DNA from: Lelliottia jeotgali
Lineage (GTDB): Bacteria; Pseudomonadota; Gammaproteobacteria; Enterobacterales; Enterobacteriaceae
NCBI GenBank assembly: GCA_002271215.1
Contig: CP018628.1
Location: 2,480,001-2,544,000, forward strand
Length of the DNA stretch: 64,000 nucleotides
Direction of reading: 5' to 3'
A model generated the notes under the pieces. It searched no databases. It was given only the letters and a program-made list of their open reading frames with translations, and had not been told where the DNA came from. This document shows positions 18,189 through 28,734 of this stretch, in pieces. Numbering within the stretch: the stretch's first letter is position 1; each line of letters begins with the position of its first letter. The position numbers and the translations under genes are program-made.

Positions 18189-18866
18189 TCAGCGACGCGC
18201 GCGGACGATTTGATATCTGCGTGTCAGGTACTCGACCGGCACGCTCCAGATATGCACCAGGCGCGAGAACGGGAACAGGACGAACAACGTCATGCCCAAC
18301 ACCAGATGCATGCGGAAAATAAACGCCACCCCATCAAGATGCTCAGAAGCCCCGCCGTGGAACGTCACCACAGACTGCGCCCAACCGACCAGTTTCATCA
18401 TCTCGCTGCCGTCCATATGTTGAGCAGAGAAAGGAATTGTCGCCAGACCCAGCGCGCACTGGATAACCAGCACCGACATCACCAGAATATCCGCCGCCGT
18501 TGTCGTTGCACGAATGCGCGGGCTGAAGAGACGGCGTTTAAGCAACAGCAGACCGCCCACCAGGCACATCAGGCCCGCAGCACCGCCACCAAACATTGCC
18601 ATCTTCTGTTTCACGTCCAGCGGCAGCCAGGCTTCATACATCCAGTGCGGCGTCAGCATCCCGAAGGCATGACCGGCGATCACACCGAGGATCCCGATGT
18701 GGAACAGGTTAGAGGCCAGGTTCATTCCTTTGCGATCCAGCATCTGGCTGGAGCCCGCACGCCAGGTGTACTGGCCGTAGTCGTAACGCAGCCAGCTGCC
18801 TACCAGGAACACAGTACCCGCAATGTACGGATAAATATCGAAGAAGAACATATTCAGGAAGTGCAT
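18189..18866 (-). CDS. narI: Nitrate reductase A gamma subunit (cytochrome b)
   Basis: 225 aa integral membrane subunit with five transmembrane helices. It anchors NarGH to the inner membrane and passes quinol electrons through two b hemes. Histidines suited as heme ligands are visible in [14 protein letters not shown] (about 56 and 66) and in HGG and FRMHLVLG near the C-terminus. The start overlaps the narJ stop by 1 nt, and the operon terminator follows. Confidence 0.97.
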   Translation of the reverse strand: MHFLNMFFFDIYPYIAGTVFLVGSWLRYDYGQYTWRAGSSQMLDRKGMNLASNLFHIGILGVIAGHAFGMLTPHWMYEAWLPLDVKQKMAMFGGGAAGLMCLVGGLLLLKRRLFSPRIRATTTAADILVMSVLVIQCALGLATIPFSAQHMDGSEMMKLVGWAQSVVTFHGGASEHLDGVAFIFRMHLVLGMTLFVLFPFSRLVHIWSVPVEYLTRRYQIVRARR

Positions 18867-19576
18867 TATTGCTGTCCTCCGTTAGAGATATTCAAATATT
18901 GCGGGGCGACAGCACCGGCAAAACGACGCTGGTGAGCAGAGATTTCGGACTCACCGCAATTCTGGTCAGCAAAGAATTTCACCTGCTCTTCTTCCCAGAC
19001 CGCATCCAGCGCCTGCGGGGTATCATCGCGCGCTTCGTCGGCGATTTTCTCGGCCACTTTGTCGCTATCTACCGCCGCATTCGCCAGTTTCACCAGCAGT
19101 TCAAACAGCAGCGCATAGCGGCTTTCACGCTGTTTCAGACGCGCGCTCAGCAATGCGAGAATCGGCGCGATATCCTGCAAACCACCCAGCGCTTCTTCAC
19201 GCGGCAGCTGTGCCAGATATTCCAGGTACAGCGGCAGATGATCCGGCAGCTCGCGGCTATCTAATTGCAAGCCGTGCGCTTCGTACTGCGCCATCAGGTC
19301 AACCATCGCCTGACCGCGATCGCGGGACTCGCCGTGAACGTGTTCGAACAGCAGTAAAGAGGTTGCACGGCCCCGGTCAAACAGCTGGCTATAAGCCGAC
19401 TGTACATCCAGTTGATCCTGAGAGAGTAAATCACGCAGGAAAATGCCTAACGCCTGCGCATCTTCTTTATCCAGATTTTCAGATGACGCGAGTGCATCGA
19501 AGAGTTCCTGCTGATGCTGCCACAGGGCAGCGTCAGGGTACTCCAGCAGACGCGAAACAATGACGAGTTCAATCAT
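18866..19576 (-). CDS. narJ: Nitrate reductase molybdenum cofactor assembly chaperone
   Basis: 236 aa cytoplasmic chaperone (TorD/NarJ family) needed to insert molybdenum cofactor and iron-sulfur clusters into NarG before membrane attachment. It is not part of the final enzyme. The family start [19 protein letters not shown] and the central [21 protein letters not shown] are clear. Its start overlaps the narH stop by 4 nt. Confidence 0.97.
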   Translation of the reverse strand: MIELVIVSRLLEYPDAALWQHQQELFDALASSENLDKEDAQALGIFLRDLLSQDQLDVQSAYSQLFDRGRATSLLLFEHVHGESRDRGQAMVDLMAQYEAHGLQLDSRELPDHLPLYLEYLAQLPREEALGGLQDIAPILALLSARLKQRESRYALLFELLVKLANAAVDSDKVAEKIADEARDDTPQALDAVWEEEQVKFFADQNCGESEISAHQRRFAGAVAPQYLNISNGGQQ

Positions 19577-21108
19577 TGGTGCGGCTCCGTTTTGCTGGTC
19601 ACATCCATCGCATCAATACGACGGCTGTTGAACAGGTTGAATTTGGTGTCTGAACCGTGGCAACCGTCGCCGAAGGTGAAGCCACAACCGCTTTTCTCCG
19701 GGAAGGCATCGCGAGCCTGCTCACGGTGGCTGCTTGGTACCACGAAACGATCTTCGTAGTTCGCAATCGCCAGGTAACGGTACATTTCCTGCGCCTGTGC
19801 TTCGCTCAAGCCCACCTCTTCCAGCGCGCTGGTGTCGATAACGCCATCAACGGTTTCCGCGCGTTTAAAGTGGCGCATCGCCAGCATACGTTTCAGGGCC
19901 AGCAGCACCGGCTGAGTGTCACCTGCAGTCAGCAGGTTGGCCAGATACTGAACAGGGATACGCAGGCTTTCTACGTCCGGCAGAATCCCGTTGCTGCCCA
20001 GTTCACCCGCATCGGCGGCGGATTGAATTGGTGACAGCGGTGGCACATACCAGACCATCGGCAGCGTGCGATATTCCGGGTGCAGCGGCAGAGCAAGCTT
20101 CCAGTCCATCGCCATTTTGTAGACCGGAGATTGCTGCGCTGAGTCGATCACGCTCTGTGGAATACCGTCTTTCAGCGCCTGCTCAATCACTTTCGGATCG
20201 TTTGGATCGAGGAACACGTCCAGCTGACGCTGATAGAGATCTTTCTCGTTCTCAGTGCTCGCTGCGGTTTCAATCGCATCCGCGTCATACAGCAGCACGC
20301 CGAGGTAACGAATACGGCCTACGCAGCTTTCGGAACAGACGGTCGGCATACCCGCTTCGATACGCGGATAACAGAAGATGCATTTCTCGGACTTGCCGCT
20401 CTTCCAGTTGAAGTAGATCTTTTTGTACGGACAACCAGTGATGCACATACGCCAGCCACGGCACTTATCCTGATCGATAAGCACGATGCCGTCTTCTTCA
20501 CGCTTGTAGATGGCTCCGCTCGGACAGGTCGCCACACACGCCGGGTTCAGGCAGTGTTCGCACAAGCGCGGGAGATACATCATGAAGGTGTTTTCGAACT
20601 GGCCGTACATCGCCTTCTGCATGTTTTCGAAATTCTGATCTTTCGACAGTTTTTCGAACTCACCGCCGAGATCGTCTTCCCAGTTCGGCCCTTTGCTGAT
20701 TTTGTCCATCCGCTGGCCGGTGATCAGCGAGCGCGGGCGCGCAATCGGCTGATGTTTCCCTTCCGGTGCGTTGTGCAGGTTCTGGTAGTCAAAATCAAAC
20801 GGCTCGTAGTAATCGTCGATGCCCGGCAGATGCGGGTTAGCGAAGATTTTCCCCAGCAGCAGCGCTTTGTTACCCATGCGCGGCACCAGTTTGCCGTTGA
20901 TCTTACGGATCCAGCCGCCCTTCCATTTTTCCTGATTTTCCCAGTCGGTCGGGAAGCCAGTGCCCGGCTTGGTTTCAACGTTGTTGAACCACGCGTATTC
21001 CGTACCTTCACGGCTGGTCCAGACATTTTTACAGGTGACCGAGCAGGTATGACAGCCGATGCATTTATCCAGATTCAGCACCATGCCGACTTGTGAACGA
21101 ATTTTCAT
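19573..21108 (-). CDS. narH: Nitrate reductase A beta subunit (iron-sulfur)
   Basis: 511 aa; electron transfer subunit linking NarI hemes to NarG. Four cysteine groups for three [4Fe-4S] and one [3Fe-4S] cluster are visible: CIGCHTCSVTCKN at the N-terminus, then CEHCLNPACVATCPSG, CRGWRMCITGCPYKK (where Trp replaces a Cys, as expected for the 3Fe cluster) and CIFC with CSESCVGR. It overlaps narG by 4 nt upstream and narJ by 4 nt downstream. Confidence 0.98.
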   Translation of the reverse strand: MKIRSQVGMVLNLDKCIGCHTCSVTCKNVWTSREGTEYAWFNNVETKPGTGFPTDWENQEKWKGGWIRKINGKLVPRMGNKALLLGKIFANPHLPGIDDYYEPFDFDYQNLHNAPEGKHQPIARPRSLITGQRMDKISKGPNWEDDLGGEFEKLSKDQNFENMQKAMYGQFENTFMMYLPRLCEHCLNPACVATCPSGAIYKREEDGIVLIDQDKCRGWRMCITGCPYKKIYFNWKSGKSEKCIFCYPRIEAGMPTVCSESCVGRIRYLGVLLYDADAIETAASTENEKDLYQRQLDVFLDPNDPKVIEQALKDGIPQSVIDSAQQSPVYKMAMDWKLALPLHPEYRTLPMVWYVPPLSPIQSAADAGELGSNGILPDVESLRIPVQYLANLLTAGDTQPVLLALKRMLAMRHFKRAETVDGVIDTSALEEVGLSEAQAQEMYRYLAIANYEDRFVVPSSHREQARDAFPEKSGCGFTFGDGCHGSDTKFNLFNSRRIDAMDVTSKTEPHQ

Positions 21109-24100
21109 TTTACGCTCTCCTGTACCTGGTCATTACCTTCGCCATCTAACCAGTCAATATTCTTCATCTTACGCACCACCACGAACTCATCGCGGTTAGA
21201 GCCGACCGTACCGTAGTAGTTAAAGCTGTACGCCAGTTGCGCATAGCCGCCGATCATGTGAGTCGGTTTCGGCGTGATACGCGTGACCGAGTTATGGATA
21301 CCGCCGCGCTGCTGAGTAATCTCGGAACCCGGCAGGTTCACGATACGTTCCTGAGCGTGGTACATCATGGTCATTCCGGCAGGCACGCGCTGGCTGACAA
21401 CCGCACGGGCAGTCAGTGCACCGTTGCTGTTGAACACTTCAATCCAGTCGTTATCCACGATCCCCAGATCCTTAGCGTCCACTTCGCTCATCCAGACGAT
21501 TGGCCCGCCGCGACCTAAGGTCAGCATCAGCAGGTTGTCGCTGTAGGTGGAGTGGATCCCCCACTTCTGGTGTGGCGTCAGGAAGTTAAGCGCTTTTTCC
21601 GGGTTACCGTTGGATTTCTCGCCCATCACCTCTTTCACCGAACGGGTGTCGATTGGCGGACGGTAGACCAGCAGGCTTTCACCGAAATCACGCATCCACT
21701 GGTGATCCTGATACAGAGACTGACGACCGGTCAGGGTGCGCCACGGGATCAGCTCGTGAACGTTGGTATAGCCCGCGTTGTAAGACACATGTTCATCTTC
21801 CAGACCAGACCAGGTCGGGCTGGAGATAATTTTGCGCGGCTGGGCCTGAATATCGCGGAAGCGAATTTTCTCGTCTTCTTTGTTCAGCGCCAGATGCGTA
21901 TGGTCACGACCGGTGAATTCGCTGAGCGCCGCCCAGGCTTTCACTGCCACCTGGCCGTTAGTTTCAGGGGCGAGAGTCAGGATCATCTCAGCTGCGTCAA
22001 TCGCCGTGTTCAGCATCGGCTGGCCTTTGGCCGGGCCGTCAGCCTTGGTGTAATTGAGCTTACGCAGCAGATCCATTTCGCTCTGGGTGTTCCAGGCGAT
22101 ACCTTTCCCGCCGTTACCGATTTTCTCCATCAAGGGGCCGATAGAGGTAAAGCGCTCGTAGGTGGCTGGGTAATCGCGTTCCACCGGAATGATGTGCGGT
22201 GCAGTGACGCCTGGAATCAGATCGCATTCGCCTTTTTTCCAGTCCTTCACGTCCAGCGGCTGCGCCAGTTCGGCGGCGGAGTCGTGCTGGATTGGCAGAG
22301 TCACGACGTCGGTTTCTACGCCGAGATGACCTACGCAGACTTCGGAGAATTTCTTCGCGATGCCTTTGTAGATATCCCAGTCGCTTTTCGAATCCCACGC
22401 TGGGTCAACGGCGGCAGACAGCGGATGAATAAACGGATGCATATCCGAGGTATTCATGTCGTCTTTTTCGTACCAGGTCGCCGTCGGCAGCACGATGTCA
22501 GAGTACAGACAGGTACTGGACAGACGGAAGTCCAGCGTCACCACCAGATCCAGTTTCCCGTCGAGACCGTTGTCTTTCCACTCGACTTCTTCTGGCTTCA
22601 CGCCGCCCTGTTTGCCCAGGTCTTTGCCCTGAATACCGTGGTCTGTACCCAACAGGTATTTGAGCATGTATTCGTGGCCTTTACCGGACGAGCCCAGCAG
22701 GTTCGAACGCCAGATGAACAGGTTACGCGGGTGGTTTTTGCCGTTTTCAGGCTGTTCCGCCGCAAAACGAATCGAGCCATCCTTCAGGGATTTCACCGTG
22801 TAATCCACCGGTGACATACCTGCTTTTTTCGCTTCTTCCGCGATGCGCAGCGGGTTGGTCCCCAGCTGTGGCGCAGACGGCAGCCAGCCCATGCGTTCAG
22901 CACGCACGTTGAAGTCGATCAGATGCCCGGTGTAGCGCGATTTATCCGCCATTGGCGACAGCAGTTCCTGCGCGGTGACGGTTTCGTAACGCCACTGGCT
23001 GGAGTGGTTGTAGAAATAGGAGGTGCTGTTCATATGACGCGCCGGACGCTGCCAGTCGAGACCAAACGCCAGCGGCTGCCAGCCGGTCTGCGGACGCAGT
23101 TTTTCCTGGCCTACATAGTGCGCCCAACCGCCGCCGCTCTGGCCGATACAACCGCAGAACACCAGCATGTTGATAAGACCGCGATAGTTCATATCGAGGT
23201 GATACCAGTGGTTCAGGCCCGCACCGACGATGATCATCGAACGACCGTGGGTTTTGTCTGCGTTCTCTGCAAACTCGCGGGCGATACGGGTGATTTGCGC
23301 GCGTGGCACACCGGTCACCTGCTCTGCCCACGCCGGGGTGTACGCTTTGATGTCGTCGTAGCTGGTCGCGCAGTTTTCGTCGTTCAGACCACGTTCCAGA
23401 CCGTAGTTGGCCATCGTCAAATCGTAAACGGTGGTGACCAGCGCGGTCGAGCCGTCGGCCAGTTGCAGACGTTTTACCGGCAGTTTGTGCAGCAGGATAT
23501 TTTCCAGCTCCACTTTCTTGAAGTGTTCAGAACCTTCGCCGCCGAAGTACGGGAAACCGACTTCCGCTATTTCATCCTGGCTGCCCAACATGCTAAGACG
23601 CAGCTCGGCCTCTTCGCCGGTGGTGCCATCGCGCTGTTCGAGATTCCACTTGCCTTTCTCGCCCCAACGGAAACCGATAGAGCCGTTCGGCGCGACCATA
23701 TCACCATCGTTGGTGCAGGCGACCGTTTTCCATTCCGGGTTGTTTTCCTGGCCCAGCGCATCCACCAGATCCGCCGCACGCAGCATACGACCGGCAGCAT
23801 AGTAGCCGTCACGCTCTTCGAGCATCACCAGCATTGGCATGTCGGTATAACGACGCACGTAGTCGGTGAAGTACTGGCTTGGTTTATCCAGGTGGAATTC
23901 ACGCAGCATGACGTGGCCCATCGCCAGCGCCATCGCGGCATCGGTACCCTGCTTCGGCGCCAGCCACAGATCGCACAGCTTGGCGATTTCGGCGTAGTCC
24001 GGCGTAACGGCAACGGTTTTGGTGCCTTTGTAACGCACTTCAGTGAAGAAGTGGGCATCCGGGGTACGGGTCTGTGGAACGTTTGAGCCCCAGGCGATGA

Positions 24101-24848
24101 TATAGCTGGAGTTGTACCAGTCAGCGGATTCAGGAACGTCGGTCTGCTCGCCCCAGGTCTGCGGAGACGCTGGCGGTAAGTCACAGTACCAGTCGTAGAA
24201 GCTCAGGCAAGTACCGCCGATCAGCGACAGGTAGCGTGCGCCGGATGCGTAGGAGACCATCGACATTGCCGGGATTGGCGAGAAGCCTGCCACGCGGTCC
24301 GGGCCGTAGGTTTTGACGGTGTAAACGTTAGACGCCGCAATCAGCTCATTCACTTCCTGCCAGGATGAACGGACAAATCCGCCGCGTCCACGCGCCTGCT
24401 TGAAGCTTTTCGCTTTATCCGCGTCTTCAATAATGGAGGCCCAGGCATCAACCGGATCGCTGTGCTGCACTTTCGCTTCGCGCCACATTTTCATCAGGCG
24501 TTTGCGCATCAACGGATACTTCAGGCGGTTGGCGCTGTACAGATACCAGGAATAGCTCGCGCCACGCGGACAGCCGCGCGGTTCGTGGTTTGGCATATCC
24601 GGGCGGGTACGCGGGTAGTCAGTCTGCTGCATTTCCCAGGTGACCAGACCATTCTTAACGAAGATCTTCCAGCTGCAGGAACCGGTGCAGTTTACACCGT
24701 GTGTAGAACGGACGACTTTATCGTGCTGCCAACGCTGACGGTATCCGTCTTCCCAGTCCCGGTTGGTTTCCAGAACCTGGCCGTGCCCATCGGCAAAAGT
24801 TTCGCCCTTCTGCTTGAAGTAGCGAAACCGGTCCAAAAATTTGCTCAT
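21105..24848 (-). CDS. narG: Nitrate reductase A alpha subunit (molybdenum catalytic)
   Basis: 1247 aa, the standard length. It reduces nitrate to nitrite at a bis-MGD molybdenum centre on the cytoplasmic side during anaerobic respiration. The FS0 cluster motif with its histidine ligand lies in HGVNCTGSCSWKIFVKNG (about 50-67). The molybdenum aspartate lies in the conserved SADWYNSSYIIAWG. There is no export signal, as expected. The Shine-Dalgarno AGGAGA precedes the ATG. An FNR box and NarL-type heptamers lie upstream, so it is induced by anoxia plus nitrate. Confidence 0.98.
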   Translation of the reverse strand: MSKFLDRFRYFKQKGETFADGHGQVLETNRDWEDGYRQRWQHDKVVRSTHGVNCTGSCSWKIFVKNGLVTWEMQQTDYPRTRPDMPNHEPRGCPRGASYSWYLYSANRLKYPLMRKRLMKMWREAKVQHSDPVDAWASIIEDADKAKSFKQARGRGGFVRSSWQEVNELIAASNVYTVKTYGPDRVAGFSPIPAMSMVSYASGARYLSLIGGTCLSFYDWYCDLPPASPQTWGEQTDVPESADWYNSSYIIAWGSNVPQTRTPDAHFFTEVRYKGTKTVAVTPDYAEIAKLCDLWLAPKQGTDAAMALAMGHVMLREFHLDKPSQYFTDYVRRYTDMPMLVMLEERDGYYAAGRMLRAADLVDALGQENNPEWKTVACTNDGDMVAPNGSIGFRWGEKGKWNLEQRDGTTGEEAELRLSMLGSQDEIAEVGFPYFGGEGSEHFKKVELENILLHKLPVKRLQLADGSTALVTTVYDLTMANYGLERGLNDENCATSYDDIKAYTPAWAEQVTGVPRAQITRIAREFAENADKTHGRSMIIVGAGLNHWYHLDMNYRGLINMLVFCGCIGQSGGGWAHYVGQEKLRPQTGWQPLAFGLDWQRPARHMNSTSYFYNHSSQWRYETVTAQELLSPMADKSRYTGHLIDFNVRAERMGWLPSAPQLGTNPLRIAEEAKKAGMSPVDYTVKSLKDGSIRFAAEQPENGKNHPRNLFIWRSNLLGSSGKGHEYMLKYLLGTDHGIQGKDLGKQGGVKPEEVEWKDNGLDGKLDLVVTLDFRLSSTCLYSDIVLPTATWYEKDDMNTSDMHPFIHPLSAAVDPAWDSKSDWDIYKGIAKKFSEVCVGHLGVETDVVTLPIQHDSAAELAQPLDVKDWKKGECDLIPGVTAPHIIPVERDYPATYERFTSIGPLMEKIGNGGKGIAWNTQSEMDLLRKLNYTKADGPAKGQPMLNTAIDAAEMILTLAPETNGQVAVKAWAALSEFTGRDHTHLALNKEDEKIRFRDIQAQPRKIISSPTWSGLEDEHVSYNAGYTNVHELIPWRTLTGRQSLYQDHQWMRDFGESLLVYRPPIDTRSVKEVMGEKSNGNPEKALNFLTPHQKWGIHSTYSDNLLMLTLGRGGPIVWMSEVDAKDLGIVDNDWIEVFNSNGALTARAVVSQRVPAGMTMMYHAQERIVNLPGSEITQQRGGIHNSVTRITPKPTHMIGGYAQLAYSFNYYGTVGSNRDEFVVVRKMKNIDWLDGEGNDQVQESVK

Positions 24849-25186
24849 CGGGTATCTCCTGTGTGGAGCCTGTGGCTCTCTAAATCGACATTGCTGATTT
24901 GCAGCGAAGGTAACGCTATGAAAGATGGCGGGAATTGATAACGATCAAGGCGAGCGGGCTCTCTTGCGCGAGGTATTAGAGCAAATACCACCAAAGCGGT
25001 ATAAAAATTTATTTTTTAACTATATGTTTTTTATATGTATTTTTTATTTATCGTACAAAGAGCATGGCTTTATTTAACATCTTAGGTATTAAGGGGTAGA
25101 TGTCCCTGCAAAGCGATGGCGATCACAGTGTTTCACCCTGCGCCAATATCAACTGACATAAAAGTATGTTGTAACTAAGTGCAGAA
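24849..25186 (-). promoter_or_regulatory. narG upstream control region
   Basis: About 340 bp without a gene, holding the narGHJI promoter. Besides the FNR box there is an A/T-rich tract around 25000-25050 suited to IHF bending. A NarL-type heptamer TACCCCT sits on the minus strand (complement of 25092-25098). This parallels E. coli narG, where distal NarL sites contact the promoter through an IHF loop. Confidence 0.7.
24935..24948 (-). promoter_or_regulatory. FNR box of the narG promoter
   Basis: TTGATAACGATCAA, an exact match to the FNR consensus TTGAT-N4-ATCAA. Its centre is 93 bp before the narG start codon. If bound at -41.5 it would place the transcript start near 24900. Confidence 0.9.
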
Positions 25187-25213
25187 TAAAAAAACGCGGC
25201 CCGAAGGCCGCGT
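25187..25213 (-). terminator. Rho-independent terminator of narK
   Basis: Stem ACGCGGCC/GGCCGCGT (25194-25201 and 25206-25213) with a CGAA loop. The minus strand then reads seven Ts. It lies 16 bp after the narK stop codon and separates narK from narGHJI. Confidence 0.92.
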
Positions 25214-25229
25214 AAACGGATAATCACAC

Positions 25230-26627
25230 TTACTTATTTTTCTTAGTATTTCGGCCATACACCAGCCACGTAATAAATACGCAGGCGATGTAGAAGACGA
25301 GGAAGACTTTCATTGCACCTGCCGGGGAGCCGGTCAGCTCCAGGGAGATACCAAATGATTTTGGAATGAAGAAACCACCGATAGCGCCAATCGCTGAGAT
25401 AAAGCCCAGCGCCGCCGCGGTATCTGTCGCCGCTTCACGCATTGCTTGTTCTTCGCTCCCGCCCTGCGCTTTCACACGATCGGTGGTCAGCTTACGGAAG
25501 ATAACCGAGATCATCTGGAAGGTAGAAGCACTCCCCAGACCGGCCGTCAGGAACAGGCCCATGAAGACAGCGAAGAAGGCGATAAAGTTACCGCCCTGGC
25601 CGTTAGTCGGCAGAGTCAGGAACAGCAGCGCACAGAAAACGGCCATCATGATGAAGTTCACCAGTGTCACGCGGGTCCCGCCCAGACGGTCAGAAATCAT
25701 CCCGCCGGTAGAGCGTGCCAGTGCACCGATAAACGGACCGAAGAAGGCGAAATGCAAAATCTGCACTTCCGGGAACTGGGTTTTTGACAGCATCGCGAAC
25801 CCGGCAGAGAAACCGATAAACGAGCCGAACGTCGCCAGATACAGCAGCGCCATGATCCACAGGTGCGCACGTTTCAGAACCGGCAACTGCTCGCTCAGGG
25901 ACGCTTTAGACGCCGACAGATCGTTCATAAAGAACCAGGCCGCCAGGGTGAATACCACCAGGAACGGAACCCAAATCCAGGCCGCGTTTTCCAGGAACAA
26001 TTTAGAACCATCGGCTTGTTCCACACCCGTTCCGCCAAACACCGCGAAGATAGACATGGAAATGGCCAGCGGTGCGATCAACTGCATTACGCTCACGCCC
26101 ATGTTACCCAGGCCGCCGTTGATACCCAGTGCGCCGCCCTGTTTTTGTTTCGGGAAGAAGAAGCTGATATTCGCCATGCTGGAAGCAAAGTTAGCCCCGG
26201 CAAAACCGCACAGCAATGCGATGGTAACGAACACGCTGAATGGCGTAGAGGTGTCCTGCACTGCAAAACCCAGCCACACGCAAGGGATGATCATGATACC
26301 GGTGCTGAACGCCGTCCAGCGACGACCGCCAAACAACGGAACCATAAATGCGTAAGGAACACGCAGCAAAGCGCCAGAAAGCGCCGGTAATGCCGTCAGC
26401 ATAAACAGCTGGTCGGTGGTAAAGGTAAAGCCCACTTTGGGCAAGTTCACTGCCACTGCACTAAACAGCATCCAGACACAGAATGCCAACAACAAACACG
26501 GAACAGAAATCCATAAATTACGACTTGCAACACGCTGGCCACGCTGTTTCCAGAACTCCGGATCTTCCGGATGCCATTCTGTTATAACAGCACCGGAAGC
26601 CCTTTCCTGGGCGGATGAGTGACTCAT
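25230..26627 (-). CDS. narK: Nitrate/nitrite antiporter NarK
   Basis: 465 aa major facilitator protein. It imports nitrate in exchange for nitrite during nitrate respiration. About twelve membrane helices are visible, with the nitrate signature regions GFAGANFASSMANISFFFPK and GLGSASTFQMISVIFRK. The frame opens two codons earlier with GTG, but the ATG at 26625-26627 has GAGG at ideal spacing and matches E. coli MSHSS. It is followed downstream by narGHJI as in K-12 and is divergent from narXL. Confidence 0.97.
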   Translation of the reverse strand: MSHSSAQERASGAVITEWHPEDPEFWKQRGQRVASRNLWISVPCLLLAFCVWMLFSAVAVNLPKVGFTFTTDQLFMLTALPALSGALLRVPYAFMVPLFGGRRWTAFSTGIMIIPCVWLGFAVQDTSTPFSVFVTIALLCGFAGANFASSMANISFFFPKQKQGGALGINGGLGNMGVSVMQLIAPLAISMSIFAVFGGTGVEQADGSKLFLENAAWIWVPFLVVFTLAAWFFMNDLSASKASLSEQLPVLKRAHLWIMALLYLATFGSFIGFSAGFAMLSKTQFPEVQILHFAFFGPFIGALARSTGGMISDRLGGTRVTLVNFIMMAVFCALLFLTLPTNGQGGNFIAFFAVFMGLFLTAGLGSASTFQMISVIFRKLTTDRVKAQGGSEEQAMREAATDTAAALGFISAIGAIGGFFIPKSFGISLELTGSPAGAMKVFLVFYIACVFITWLVYGRNTKKNK

Positions 26628-26685
26628 AGACACCTCTGATTATCGAATGATGCTGCAAACATTAGGGTTTTAAGCAGGCGGTAAG

Positions 26686-26699
26686 TTGATATAAATCAA
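26686..26699 (-). promoter_or_regulatory. FNR box of the narK promoter
   Basis: TTGATATAAATCAA, an exact FNR consensus palindrome about 65 bp before the narK start codon, suited to class II activation with a transcript start near 26651. Confidence 0.9.
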
Positions 26700-26825
26700 A
26701 GGAAAAGTTGACGGTTTGACGGACAAAAAATCACCATCATCCTTAGTGAGTAGGGTTTTTCGGCAAAAAAGGTGTGGTTTTATAACGGTGCTGACGGTTT
26801 AAGGCGCGCCCCTCCCCCTGACTAT

Positions 26826-26869
26826 TACCCCGGTGGCAATTTAGGGGTAATCCTTTGTTGGTATGGGTA
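26826..26869. promoter_or_regulatory. Cluster of NarL-type heptamers between narK and narX
   Basis: Three heptamers resembling the NarL consensus TACYYMT: TACCCCG at 26826-26832 (plus), TACCCCT on the minus strand at 26843-26849 and TACCCAT on the minus strand at 26863-26869. The first two form an inverted pair. They lie about 200 bp from narK and just before narX, and could serve both promoters. Confidence 0.6.
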
Positions 26870-26937
26870 TACTCCGGGGGATGCATGAAAATAGCGCCAT
26901 TCCTGGAGGCAGGCAACATCAGGAGCCCGGCAAGCCC

Positions 26938-28734
26938 ATGTTAAAACGACTCTTCTCCCCGCTGACGCTGGTTAATCAGCTGGCCCTTATCGTTATGCTG
27001 TCCACCGCGATTGGTGTGACCGGCATGGCGATCTCTGGTTGGCTGGTGCAGGGCGTACAGGGTAGCGCCCATGCCATCAACAAGGCAGGTTCCCTGCGCA
27101 TGCAGAGTTATCGCCTGCTGGCAGCTGTCCCGCTGACGGCGGAAGACAAACCGTTGCTCGATGAGATGGAGCGTACCGCATTCAGCCCTGAACTGGAAAT
27201 CGCCGCCCAGCGCGACGGTCAGACTAACCAGCTTAATGCGCTACAGGGTTACTGGCACAGTCGGCTGAAACCGGGCCTGCAACAGGCGAATAGCCCCGAC
27301 ACAGTCGCCGGTGACGTCGTCAGTTTTGTCGCCCGCATCGATACGCTGGTCTCCTCTTTCGACTCCTCGACCGAAATGCGCATTGAGCGCGTGGTGATGG
27401 TCCATCGGGTGATGGCGATTTTTATGGCGCTGCTGCTGGCCTTCACTATCGTCTGGCTCCGCGCCCGCCTGCTGCACCCCTGGAAACAACTGCTGGCCGT
27501 GGCCCGTGCGGTGACCCAGCGTGATTTCACCCAGCGGGCGAATATCAGCGGTCGCAATGAAATGGCGATGCTCGGCCAGGCCCTGAATGATATGTCCGGA
27601 GAACTCGCCGAAAGCTACGCGGTGCTGGAAAAACGGGTGCAGGAAAAAACCGCCGGTCTGGAGCAAAAGAACGAGATTCTCTCATTTCTGTGGCAGGCCA
27701 ACCGCCGCCTGCATTCGCAAGTTCCGCTATGCGAGCGTCTTTCACCGGTGCTTAACGGCCTGCAAAATCTGACGCTGCTGCACGATATCGAACTGCGCGT
27801 TTACGACGTCGAAGATGAAGAGAATCATCAGGAATTTACCTGTCAGTCAGACATGACCTGTGATGACAAGGGCTGTCACCTCTGTCCGCGCGGCTTGCCT
27901 GTAGCCGCCAGCAGTGGCACCACGCTGAAATGGCGCCTGACGGACAGCCACACCCAGTACGGCATTTTACTGGCGACGCTGCCGACCGGTCGTCACTTGA
28001 GTCACGATCAACAGCAGTTGGTCGACACCCTGGTGGAGCAGCTCACCGCGACCCTGGCGCTCGATCGTCATCAGGAAAAACAGCAACAGCTGATCGTCAT
28101 GGAAGAGCGCGCAACCATTGCCCGCGAACTGCATGACTCAATCGCGCAATCGCTCTCCTGTATCAAAATGCAGGTCAGCTGCCTGCAAATGCAGGACGAC
28201 GCCCTGCCCGCCACCAGCAAACAGCTGTTGAGCCAGATTCGCAACGAGCTGAACACCTCATGGGTGCAGTTGCGCGAACTGCTGACGACTTTCCGCCTGC
28301 AGCTCACCGAACCGGGTTTGCGCCCGGCATTAGAATCAAGCTGTCATGAATTTAGCGCCCGACTGGGGTTCCCGGTGAAGCTGGATTACCAGCTCCCACC
28401 GCGTTTTGTCCCCTCTCATCAGGCCATTCATCTGTTGCAAATCGCCCGCGAAGCCCTGAGCAATGCGCTCAAACACGCCGATGCGACGGCGGTGACAGTG
28501 GCCGTCACCTGTCACGATAACCAGGTGAAACTGACGGTGCAGGATAACGGCTGCGGCGTGCCAGAAAACGCTGAACGAACCAACCACTATGGTTTAATTA
28601 TTATGCGAGACCGCGCGCAAAGTCTGCGCGGGGATTGCCAGGTTCGCCGGGGAGAGTCTGGCGGCACTGAAGTCGTAGTGACCTTTATTCCCGAAAAGCC
28701 TCTAATCACTTCCCAAGGAGAAAACCATGACTAA
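26938..28734 (+). CDS. narX: Nitrate/nitrite sensor histidine kinase NarX
   Basis: 598 aa, as in E. coli. Two membrane helices (about 15-37 and 152-174) enclose a periplasmic domain. Its P-box region [19 protein letters not shown] binds nitrate and nitrite. A HAMP domain, a central cysteine cluster (C302, C308, C313, C316) and the phospho-acceptor His399 in [11 protein letters not shown] follow, then a HATPase domain with DNGCGVP. The frame continues 25 codons upstream, but homology starts at [14 protein letters not shown], so the ATG at 26938 is used. It overlaps narL by 8 nt. Confidence 0.97.
   Translation: MLKRLFSPLTLVNQLALIVMLSTAIGVTGMAISGWLVQGVQGSAHAINKAGSLRMQSYRLLAAVPLTAEDKPLLDEMERTAFSPELEIAAQRDGQTNQLNALQGYWHSRLKPGLQQANSPDTVAGDVVSFVARIDTLVSSFDSSTEMRIERVVMVHRVMAIFMALLLAFTIVWLRARLLHPWKQLLAVARAVTQRDFTQRANISGRNEMAMLGQALNDMSGELAESYAVLEKRVQEKTAGLEQKNEILSFLWQANRRLHSQVPLCERLSPVLNGLQNLTLLHDIELRVYDVEDEENHQEFTCQSDMTCDDKGCHLCPRGLPVAASSGTTLKWRLTDSHTQYGILLATLPTGRHLSHDQQQLVDTLVEQLTATLALDRHQEKQQQLIVMEERATIARELHDSIAQSLSCIKMQVSCLQMQDDALPATSKQLLSQIRNELNTSWVQLRELLTTFRLQLTEPGLRPALESSCHEFSARLGFPVKLDYQLPPRFVPSHQAIHLLQIAREALSNALKHADATAVTVAVTCHDNQVKLTVQDNGCGVPENAERTNHYGLIIMRDRAQSLRGDCQVRRGESGGTEVVVTFIPEKPLITSQGENHD

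Noticed and set aside
21552..24086. Long open frames (420 and 387 codons) on the plus strand opposite narG
   Set aside because: They are antisense to a full-length conserved gene, have GC-driven composition without recognisable domains or ribosome-binding sites, and arise from narG codon bias.
26863..26937. Longer NarX start at 26863
   Set aside because: The extension would contain the NarL heptamers and lacks homology; NarX homologues start at MLKR, at 26938.
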